Assembly: GCA_937888775.1 (NCBI GenBank)
Contig: CALAQT010000059.1
Coordinates: 1 to 7,492, forward strand
Reading direction: 5' to 3'
Origin: an uncultured Actinomycetes bacterium
GTDB lineage: Bacteria > Actinomycetota > Thermoleophilia > Solirubrobacterales > Solirubrobacteraceae
Length of the DNA: 7,492 bases
Part shown: in pieces, positions 1-6,036 of the stretch
Layout: each line of letters starts with the position of its first letter
Numbering within the stretch: position 1 is the first letter of the stretch
The notes under the pieces: model-generated
What the model saw: only the letters and a program-made list of their open reading frames with translations
Told to the model about the DNA's origin: nothing
Databases searched by the model: none
Translations under genes and position numbers: made by a program

Positions 1-17
1 GGAGACTGTCATTCTTC

Positions 18-40
18 TGACACCGGGACTTGACACCGGG
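18..40. repeat. 10-bp tandem-like direct repeat TGACACCGGG upstream of the capA-like gene
   Basis: TGACACCGGG occurs at 18-27 and again at 31-40, a 13-bp period. The second copy is preceded by T, giving TTGACA at 30-35, which looks like a sigma70 -35 box, but I see no good -10 hexamer at 16-18 bp. An inverted TGTCA at 7-11 faces the first TGACA (18-22) across 6 nt. The element could be a regulatory site for the gene starting at 149, or chance. Only the repeats themselves are seen; any role is inference. Confidence 0.3.
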
Positions 41-133
41 CCCTCCTTCAAAGAGCACGATTAGCGACGGCGCGGCGTGTGCCGCGCGAGGCTGATGCTC
101 TTGGCGCGACTTCCTATCGCCCTCGGATTGCGT

Positions 134-138
134 GGAGG
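134..138 (+). promoter_or_regulatory. Shine-Dalgarno GGAGG supporting the ATG at 149
   Basis: GGAGG at 134-138 lies 10 nt before ATG 149, and a second GGAGG (144-148) abuts the ATG. The 149 start leaves a compact lipoprotein signal peptide. The alternative upstream GTG at 77 would add 24 arginine- and leucine-rich residues before it. This is why the gene is started at 149. Confidence 0.5.
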
Positions 139-148
139 ACGATGGAGG

Positions 149-1293
149 ATGTCCGGCGGGCGTAGGCTCAGGTCTGTGGTAACCCAGCGGCTGCTCATCG
201 TCGCGGCCAGCGCCCTGATGGTGCTGGGCGCAGGCTGCTCGGCCAGCGCTCCTGCCCGGCACGTCCCGGAGGCGGCGGCCGATCGGGCCAGCCCGGTGGT
301 TATGCACCGCCACCTGGTGGCGGCCTCCGGTGACATCGTGCTGTCCTTCGCTGGAGATGTGCACTTCGCCGGGCGCGTCGCGCGGCTGCTGGAGGATCCG
401 ACCACGACGTTCGGTCCGATCACGTCCGTGCTCAAGTCGGCCGACTTCACGGCGGTGAACCTGGAGACCACGGTCACCAGCCGAGGCCAGCCGCAGCCGA
501 AGACCTACCACTTCGCCACCACGCCGGGCGCTTTCACCGCGCTGCGCGACGCCGGCGTGGACCTGGTCACGATGGCCAACAACCACATCCTGGACTACGG
601 GCACACCGGGCTGGCGAACACGCTCGCGGCGGCGGAGGCTGCGCATTTCCCTTTCGTGGGGCGCGGGAGTCAACGCGGCGGCGGCCTGGGCGCCCTACGT
701 AACGACGATCAACGGCACGAAGATCGCGATCATCGGCGTATCCCAGGTGGCCGAGCTGGCCTCGTCCTGGGTGGCCACGGCATCCCGGCCGGGCGAGGCC
801 AACGCGATCAACCTGGGCCAGACGCTCGCGGCTGTCCGGGCCGCGAAACGGCTCGCCCCGATCGTCGTTGTGTTCATGCACTGGGGCACGGAAGGGATGG
901 CCTGCCCGGACCAGAACCAGCTGTCGCTGGCGCCGAAGCTGGCCGCCGCGGGGGCGAGCATCATCATCGGCGCGCACGCGCACGCGCACGCGCATGTGCT
1001 CCAAGGGCTCGGGCTGGCTCGACCACACGTTCGTCGCCTACGGTATGGGTAACTTGCTGTGGTGGGAGAACTCCTTCAGCACGGCCACTGGGGTGCTGAA
1101 GCTCACGTTGCACCCGCACGCGCCGCTGACCGCGCGGTTCATCCCCGCGGTCGTCTCCGGCACTGGCCAGCCGATCATGGACCATGGCGCCGCCGCGCGC
1201 CGCGCCCAGGCGCACTACGCCAGCTTGCGCAGCTGCGCCGGGCTGTCCGCGCGCCCGCCCGCCGGGGCGATCACGCCGACGTCGGCCGGTTGA
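149..1293 (+). pseudogene. CapA-family lipoprotein (poly-gamma-glutamate synthesis type), interrupted by two +1 frameshifts
   Basis: CapA-family proteins have a metallophosphatase-like fold and are linked to poly-gamma-glutamate or capsule assembly at the cell surface. The start at 149 gives an Arg-rich n-region, a hydrophobic stretch and the lipobox-like LGAGC with Cys at residue 30, so an exported lipoprotein is likely. Family motifs appear in order: AGDVHF (Asp70), VNLETTVT, MANNHILDYG (His146), FMHWGTEG, GAHAH...VLQG and YGMGNLLWW. They sit in three frames. The first shift is at the GGGG run 658-661, where dropping one G restores FVGAGVNAAAAW. The second is at the AA of 1003-1004, where dropping one A restores VLQGSGWLDHTFVAYGMGN. 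Repaired, the gene would encode about 380 residues, normal for the family. As written it would stop early. True pseudogene and sequencing indels cannot be told apart here. The family call is very secure. Confidence 0.9.
972..995 (+). repeat. Four-unit GCGCAY hexamer repeat inside the CapA metal-site motif
   Basis: GCGCAC occurs three times in tandem (972-989), followed by GCGCAT (990-995), encoding Ala-His four times. The family motif normally has one His-x-His pair before VLQ, so two units would suffice here. The extra 12 bp look like a slippage expansion. The repeat ends 7 nt before the second frameshift of the gene. Confidence 0.75.
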
Positions 1294-1840
1294 TCGCGGA
1301 AGCGGCGAGAGTTTCGAGATCGGCGGAACGTCGCTGGCCTCAGTCGCGTCGATCCGATTGGAGATGTCCAGCGCGTGGTGCACGCGGGCCCGTCCCTCGC
1401 CGCGTCGACCGCGGGCAGGGCTCGGCGCTGGGCTGGCCACCGCGTGAGCCTCGTCCCGGGCAATCTCGCTTCCGGGCCAGCCGCAAAGCTGCCGGGGGAC
1501 GAACGCGGTCGTCCGATGCCCCGACCGGCGACGCGTGCGCCGGGAGCCGCGGGGCGCGTCCGGAGCCGACGCGTGCCGTCACGCGAAGGCGATGGTCTGG
1601 CCCTGGTCGAACTGACGAGTGCGTTTCGTGGCAGAGCACTAGTCCGGCTCGCCGACAGCGGACCACTCCTACGTCGCCGTAGCAGTGGTGCGACCCAAGC
1701 CGGCCGGGGCATGAAAGGAGTCGTCCGTTACCGGCGCGGCCAGCGCGCGCATGTGGGCGATAGCAAGCGCGGGCCGAGCGTCGACGCCGGTAGCCGCGGC
1801 AGCCAACCCGGCTACCGCACGCGGCGTCAAGACGGTCTGC

Positions 1841-1856
1841 GCTCGCGATCGCGAGC
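1841..1856. repeat. 16-bp perfect palindrome GCTCGCGATCGCGAGC
   Basis: The 16 bases are identical to their reverse complement and contain the octamer GCGATCGC. A second perfect palindrome, TTATCGATAA (1867-1876), follows 10 bp later and is notably AT-rich for this neighbourhood. There is no T-tract, so neither looks like an intrinsic terminator. The pair could be a protein-binding site or chance in GC-rich DNA. Confidence 0.5.
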
Positions 1857-2026
1857 CCAACGCGATTTATCGATAACCGCACATTCGACGGCATGCGGAC
1901 CGCCGCCGGGAGCGTCGGCCACCGCGGCCACCCTGTCCCTGCTGTGACGCCGGCGCGGGACTGGCGCCGTGCCGTCGCGACGGACCCGCGGCTTGTCGAA
2001 GGCGAGTCTGACCAGGCATCGCCGGC

Positions 2027-2113
2027 TCAGTTCTGCTTCGGCGCGAACGCGAGTGCGGCGCCGGCAACGCCCCAGACGATCGAGATCGTTCCGGACCAGG
2101 AGTAATCGCCGGC
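2027..2113 (-). pseudogene. Possible 3' remnant of a minus-strand gene, hydrophobic C-terminus
   Basis: Read on the minus strand, the last 29 codons before the TGA at 2027-2029 give a protein-like stretch: GAGDYSWSGT followed by ISIVWGVAGAALAFAPKQN. It resembles the last transmembrane helix and polar tail of a membrane protein. Codon third positions are GC-rich. Upstream the frame turns into Arg/Pro/Ser-rich sequence with no continuation that I recognise. No family can be assigned. A chance open frame is a real alternative. Confidence 0.25.
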
Positions 2114-2891
2114 GCCAACGGCACTGCTGCAACGCGGCGGAAGCGGGCGCGTGGGCGCTTGCAAACGCACGCACGAGCCGCAAACGAGCAAGCAGCGCGG
2201 ACTTCTGCTCGACCACAAAAGCGGCGCTCGGGGAGCACCACTACCACTACGGCCGCGTGATCGCAACTCCCCACAAGCAGGAGCCCGTTCGAGGTCGTCG
2301 GCGACTTCCGCTTCGACCCGTCGAGTCGCTTGCTGGCGACCGCTCATCGTCGGCCCAGCAAGCGGGCAAGCGGCCTTCGCTGCCACTGCTGCATTCGGTG
2401 GCAGAGCGGCGGCTGTTGTTGCTGGCGACATCGACATCGCGGGTGGTGGTCAGAGGCAGCAGCGTGCCGTGGGCAGCGGGAAGTGCTTCCGCATTCCGAG
2501 GATACGAGAGCCGCGCTCGGGGCTGCTCCTTGTCGTCCGATGCGGGCGTCTGCTCAACCACCTCGGGGACGCTCGCATCCGTCGCCGAGCAGAAGCGGGA
2601 GGTCTCCATTGGATGTCATCGTTGCGAAAGAGCTGCGTCGTCACTCGGATGCCGCCGTATCAGCGCTACAGCCAAGTGTCTGGGCCGTTGGCGTCGTTTG
2701 TGTGGGGGTTCGAGTTGTGGTCTCCTCGTTGCCATGATGGACGTGGTAGGGCGAAACGGCACCGCCTGCATCCATCTCGAAAAGGGATGGCGCTGAGTCG
2801 CCACGACACTGTCTAAGATCCTTCGACCTCTTAAGAGCCGGCGGAGCGACGCGTCGGGGACACAACGGTCACGACGCGGGCGGCGTCAAGG

Positions 2892-3548
2892 TCAGGCGCC
2901 GAGTTGCGCGATGAGCTGCTCCAGTCCGGGCCAGATCAAGTCGAGGAGCCACTCCGCCAGCTCCTCGGGGGGAACTTCGGGATGCTCGTGCCACCACAGG
3001 GAGAGCGACTCGTAGGCGCCGGCGATGGCGAGCGTCATGGCCTCGAGCCTCGCCCGGCCCTCGTGGCCCGGCGCCGTCCCGGAGGACTCGGCCATGAGGC
3101 GGATCATGAGGTCTGACTGCCGGCGCCTGATCCGGGAGGCCTCGGCGGCGAACCGGGCGTCTCTCACCTCCTCGTCGGCGAACAGGACGACCCAAGCCTC
3201 AAGTTGCTCCTGCAGGAACCGGAAGTACGCGATCGACCCCGCCCGCAGGCGCGCTCGCAGGTCGAACTCCTCGCTCACCGCGCTCGCTACCCGGTCGGCG
3301 AGGACCTTTCCGGTGCGACGAACGCACGTCGCGAAGAGCTGCTCCTTGGAGCCGAAGTGGTCGTAGATCACCGGCTTGGACACGCCGGCGCGTCGGGCAA
3401 GCTCATCCATCGAGGCGGCATGGAAGCCCCGCTCGGCGAAGAGCCGATCCGCCAGATCGAGCAGCTGTTGGGCACGCACGGCGCGGGGCACCCGGCCGGG
3501 CCGGTATCCCTTGACGAGCACGTCGGCGGAGGAGGTCACGAACTTCAT
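2892..3548 (-). CDS. TetR-family transcriptional regulator
   Basis: The 218-residue protein is a typical one-domain-plus-ligand-domain TetR repressor. The N-terminal helix-turn-helix covers about residues 25-72: QLLDLADRLFAERGFHAAS leads into MDELARRAGVSKPVIYDHFG, with VSKPVIYDHF (56-65) as the recognition helix and SKEQLF closing the domain. The rest is helical and Ala/Glu/Leu-rich, as expected for the dimerisation and effector-binding domain, but the ligand cannot be read from it. The gene is divergent from the decarboxylase/dehydrogenase operon, and a 29-bp palindrome lies immediately before its ATG, pointing to autorepression plus control of the operon. The ATG at 3548 has no normally spaced ribosome site, so the message may be leaderless, or translation may begin at GTG codons 4 or 10. 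The helix-turn-helix begins after all of these starts. Confidence 0.95.
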   Translation of the reverse strand: MKFVTSSADVLVKGYRPGRVPRAVRAQQLLDLADRLFAERGFHAASMDELARRAGVSKPVIYDHFGSKEQLFATCVRRTGKVLADRVASAVSEEFDLRARLRAGSIAYFRFLQEQLEAWVVLFADEEVRDARFAAEASRIRRRQSDLMIRLMAESSGTAPGHEGRARLEAMTLAIAGAYESLSLWWHEHPEVPPEELAEWLLDLIWPGLEQLIAQLGA

Positions 3549-3577
3549 CCTACCATGAGTAGGCTACTTATGGTAGG
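3549..3577. promoter_or_regulatory. 29-bp near-perfect palindrome, probable TetR operator
   Basis: The left arm CCTACCATGAGTAG (3549-3562) and right arm CTACTTATGGTAGG (3564-3577) are reverse complements at 13 of 14 positions. The only mismatch is the G3557/T3569 pair, and a single central base is G3563. Length, symmetry and position between divergent genes are typical of TetR operators. It touches the regulator's start codon (3548) and lies 68 bp before the decarboxylase-like gene, so binding could block both directions. The symmetry is seen directly; binding by the neighbouring regulator is inferred. Confidence 0.85.
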
Positions 3578-3633
3578 TTACCGGGAGTAGTGACTCTGCA
3601 CGTGGAACTCCATCCATTGGTCCCGCCTACTCG

Positions 3634-3640
3634 AAAGAGG
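3634..3640 (+). promoter_or_regulatory. Ribosome binding site AAAGAGG for the decarboxylase-like gene
   Basis: AAAGAGG lies 5 nt before ATG 3646 and fixes that start. The stretch just before it, GCCTACTC (3625-3632), is the reverse complement of GAGTAGGC at 3557-3564 in the operator, so part of the operator sequence is echoed next to this site. Confidence 0.6.
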
Positions 3641-3645
3641 TCGCG

Positions 3646-4476
3646 ATGAGACGCTCACCCTTCTTTGACGGCGTCACCCAGTCCGAGGTGGCCATCGCAG
3701 GCCAGCCGGCGAAGGTGCCGATCTTCTACTACGACGGCACCGCCACGAGCGCCGTGTTCGCGGCTCGCCTGGGAGCGCTGCGCCGGCTGATGCCCGACCC
3801 GCGATTCTGCCCCGCCAGGCTGGCGCCGGGACTCGGCGCGGTAGCGGTCACGTGCTTTGAGTATCGCGACACCGACATCGGGCCCTACAACGAGCTGGCG
3901 ATCTCGGTCGTCCTGAACGAGCCGTGGTTCTTGCCCAACCTGCCCGGTCTGGCCCTGATCTCGAGTCTGCGCAGACGCCAGCTGCACGCCTGGGTGCACC
4001 ATCTGCCGGTCACGACCGAGATTGCGCGCGCCGGCGGCGTGGACTTCTACAACTACCCGAAGTTCGTCGCCGGGATCGACTTCGAGGAAACGGCGACCCA
4101 GCGCGTCTGCCGCCTGAGCGAGGGCGCCGAGCACATCCTCACGCTCTCCGGCGAGCGGATCGCCACGCCGCGCTCCGAGCAGTCCCAGCTGTTCAGCCAC
4201 CTGTGGATGGACCGCCAGCCGCAGAGCTCCGAGTTCAAGATCAACGCGATCGAGATGGGCGTCAGCCTGCGGCCCGGAGCCGCCTCGCTCCAGCTCGGCG
4301 AGCGTCACCCGATCGCGCGCGAGCTGGCAGACCTGATCGCCTGGAGCCGTCCGATCCAGTACCAGTACATGGCTCGCTTCGAGGGAATCCTCTACGGGCC
4401 CGAGCACCTCTCTCTGCCGCTGATCGCGCAGTACGCCGCCCGGGCCACTGCCGACGCTCCGGCGAAGTCGGCATAG
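3646..4476 (+). CDS. Acetoacetate decarboxylase-family protein
   Basis: The 276 residues match the acetoacetate decarboxylase (ADC) family in length and pattern. The clearest mark is VDFYNYPKFVAGIDFEE, with Lys139 in the place of the Schiff-base lysine of the family's PK motif. The next residue is Phe140, whereas the classical clostridial enzyme has a second lysine there. GPYNELAISVV (79-89) matches the conserved Tyr-x-Glu strand, with Glu83 as the likely active-site acid. Classical members decarboxylate acetoacetate to acetone. Other members of the superfamily use the same lysine for different imine chemistry on larger keto acids, so the substrate is open. The protein lacks a signal peptide and should be cytoplasmic. 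It is the first gene of the operon downstream of the palindrome, and the next gene starts 12 nt after its stop, so coupled expression is likely. Confidence 0.88.
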   Translation: MRRSPFFDGVTQSEVAIAGQPAKVPIFYYDGTATSAVFAARLGALRRLMPDPRFCPARLAPGLGAVAVTCFEYRDTDIGPYNELAISVVLNEPWFLPNLPGLALISSLRRRQLHAWVHHLPVTTEIARAGGVDFYNYPKFVAGIDFEETATQRVCRLSEGAEHILTLSGERIATPRSEQSQLFSHLWMDRQPQSSEFKINAIEMGVSLRPGAASLQLGERHPIARELADLIAWSRPIQYQYMARFEGILYGPEHLSLPLIAQYAARATADAPAKSA

Positions 4477-4488
4477 GCGGGCCGGGCG

Positions 4489-6036
4489 GTGACATCCATC
4501 ACGGCCGAGCGTTCTCTGCGCGAGCAGTTCCCCCGCCTCGCCGCGAACGGTGCGGGCGTGGATGTGCGCGAGCTCGAGCGGCTTCGCACGCGCGCCCGGC
4601 GCTTCGCCGATGAGCATGTGCGCCCGCGGGCGCTGGAGATCGACCGTCGCACCAGCGAGGATCCGAGCTGGTTCGACTGGGATCTGGTGCGTGCGGGCGG
4701 CGAGCACGGGATGCTGGGCTTCATGATCCCCAAGCCGGCCGGCGGCGGCGGCGCTCGATGCACGCAGAGCGCGGTCGTGATGGAGGAGCTGTGCGCCGCC
4801 TGTCCCGGGATCGCGCTGATCTTCGGCGCTCACGCGCTCGGTTTCTCGCCGCTTTTGCTGGGTGGTCCCTCGCAGTGGGATGGCGTGCTGGCGGAGCTGG
4901 TCGCATCCGAACGCACCGGCGAGCCGCTGCTGATGGCGTGCGCCATCACCGAGCCCGAAGCCGGCACGGACGTGGAGGATCCCGACCTGCTGGCGCGCGC
5001 ACGGATCACAAGTCACGCTCGCCGTGTGCCGGGCGGCTTTCGCCTGAGCGGCACCAAGCGGTTCATCTCGAACGGCAGCGTCGCGCGCTGGATCACGCTC
5101 CTGATGCCGACCGATCCCAGACGCCCGGCGGAGACCTGGACCTGCTTCCTCGTGGACGCCCGCAGCGAGGGGTTCGCGGTGGCACGCGTCGAGCACAAGA
5201 TGGGCCAGCGCGCCTGTCCCGCCGCCGAACTGACATTCGACGAGGTGTTCGTCCCCGACGAGCGGGTCGTCAGCAGGGAGGGTGACGGAGCCGGGGCCAC
5301 GATGATCGTCCTTGCGTCCTCGCGTCCGCCGGTCGGGGCGATCGCGACCGGCATTGCACGGGGAGCCTACGAGCGCGTGCTGGGCTGGCTGGAGGAGGAT
5401 CGTGCCGCCAGGGGCCTGCTCGAGCGCCAGCATGTTCAGCTCGCCCTGGCGGGCATGGAGGAGGAGATCCATCTCGCGCGCCAGGCCTACATGGACGCCG
5501 CCACCGAACTCGACCACGGGACGCTCGGGGGTGTCATGTCCAATCCCGGCGCGCGGGCGCTTGAACATGTGCCGGCGAGCTTCCGCAGGCGGGCGCGCAT
5601 CCGCAGCTGGCTGAGCTCAGACCGCGCTCGCGACGCGACGATCGCGCTCCTTCACCGCAGCACGAGCGATCGCGCGATGACGCGCTCGCTGGCCCTCTCC
5701 TCGATGGCGAAGGCGCGCGGCGGCGATGTGGCGATGCGTGTCACCGGCGCGGCGCTCGAGCTCGTCGGCCTGCGCGCCGGTTCGGTGAGGGCGGAGCTCG
5801 AGAAGCTCTGGCGCGACGCCAAGCTGACCCAGATCTACGAGGGCACCAACCAGCTCAACAGGCTCGAGGTCTACCGCGGACTGTGCCACCGCGAGACCAT
5901 CTCCTGCCTGCCGCCGCTGCGCCGCGCCCACCCCGACACAGACGGAAGGGCGCACACAAACGGAGACGCTGGCGCTTATCTTGATGCAGACGCGCTCAGG
6001 CACGCGAGCGTCGACGGAGGTGGGGGCCGATCATGA
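4489..6036 (+). CDS. Acyl-CoA dehydrogenase (ACAD1), long form with catalytic Glu
   Basis: This is an FAD-dependent acyl-CoA dehydrogenase that should introduce an alpha,beta double bond in an acyl-CoA. The N-terminal helical part covers about residues 27-145. The middle domain carries ITEPEAGTD (153-161), GTKRFISNG (188-196) and KMGQRACPAAELTFDEVFVP (237-256). The C-terminal helical part ends in WRDAKLTQIYEGTNQLNRLEVYR, with Glu451 as the expected catalytic base. At 515 residues it is over 100 longer than the usual 380. About 55 extra residues lie near 340-395, and a low-complexity polar tail follows residue 468. Two family motifs are lost: the R-x-Q-F-G motif reads EDRAA (303-307), and the Q-x-x-G-G-x-G motif reads ELVGLRAG (424-431). 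These normally contact the FAD of a neighbouring subunit. The start is GTG 4489 with only a weak GGCGGG upstream. Its stop overlaps the next ATG (ATGA), implying translational coupling to ACAD2. Confidence 0.93.
   Translation: MTSITAERSLREQFPRLAANGAGVDVRELERLRTRARRFADEHVRPRALEIDRRTSEDPSWFDWDLVRAGGEHGMLGFMIPKPAGGGGARCTQSAVVMEELCAACPGIALIFGAHALGFSPLLLGGPSQWDGVLAELVASERTGEPLLMACAITEPEAGTDVEDPDLLARARITSHARRVPGGFRLSGTKRFISNGSVARWITLLMPTDPRRPAETWTCFLVDARSEGFAVARVEHKMGQRACPAAELTFDEVFVPDERVVSREGDGAGATMIVLASSRPPVGAIATGIARGAYERVLGWLEEDRAARGLLERQHVQLALAGMEEEIHLARQAYMDAATELDHGTLGGVMSNPGARALEHVPASFRRRARIRSWLSSDRARDATIALLHRSTSDRAMTRSLALSSMAKARGGDVAMRVTGAALELVGLRAGSVRAELEKLWRDAKLTQIYEGTNQLNRLEVYRGLCHRETISCLPPLRRAHPDTDGRAHTNGDAGAYLDADALRHASVDGGGGRS
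6016..6020 (+). promoter_or_regulatory. Ribosome binding site GGAGG for ACAD2
   Basis: GGAGG lies 12 nt before ATG 6033, rather far, inside the 3' end of the preceding gene. With the ATGA stop/start overlap, reinitiation by terminating ribosomes is probably the main route. Confidence 0.45.

Larger units (their letters stand above)
1294..2880. other. Gene-poor 1.6-kb region with no recognisable gene
   Basis: Several frames stay open for 130-275 codons on both strands, but their translations are rich in Arg, Ser, Pro, Gly and Ala, lack any family motif I know, and lack convincing ribosome sites. This is what random GC-rich sequence gives. I see no rRNA, tRNA, transposase or CRISPR repeat. Short perfect palindromes lie at 1841-1856, 1867-1876, 2828-2837 and 2847-2856, and one possible coding remnant lies on the minus strand at 2027-2113. 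The region may be decayed genes between the damaged capA-like gene and the intact regulator. Confidence 0.6.

Noticed and set aside
655..1010. Programmed ribosomal frameshifting in the capA-like gene
   Set aside because: Two separate shifts would be needed, and neither site has a slippery heptamer or an obvious downstream structure. Simple indels explain both.
2606..2635. PLDVIVAKEL on the plus strand, reminiscent of a phosphoribosyltransferase motif
   Set aside because: It is only about ten residues long, and the flanking translation does not fit the family. Chance match is more likely.
2700..2730. GGGGGTTCGAG, resembling a tRNA T-loop
   Set aside because: The flanking bases do not form the T stem, and no acceptor, D or anticodon arms are found upstream.
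1969..2796. 275-codon plus-strand open frame in the gene-poor tract
   Set aside because: The translation is Arg/Ser-rich low complexity, with no motif and no ribosome site. Competing frames on both strands are equally open.
2828..2856. Palindromes CTCTTAAGAG and CGACGCGTCG downstream of the regulator as a terminator
   Set aside because: Both are 10-bp palindromes without a loop or a following T-tract in the direction of transcription.
3655..5568. 637-codon open frame on the minus strand opposite the decarboxylase-like gene and ACAD1
   Set aside because: It mirrors two clearly recognisable plus-strand genes. Its length follows from GC-rich third positions, and its translation is rich in Arg, Gly, His and Gln with no family motif.
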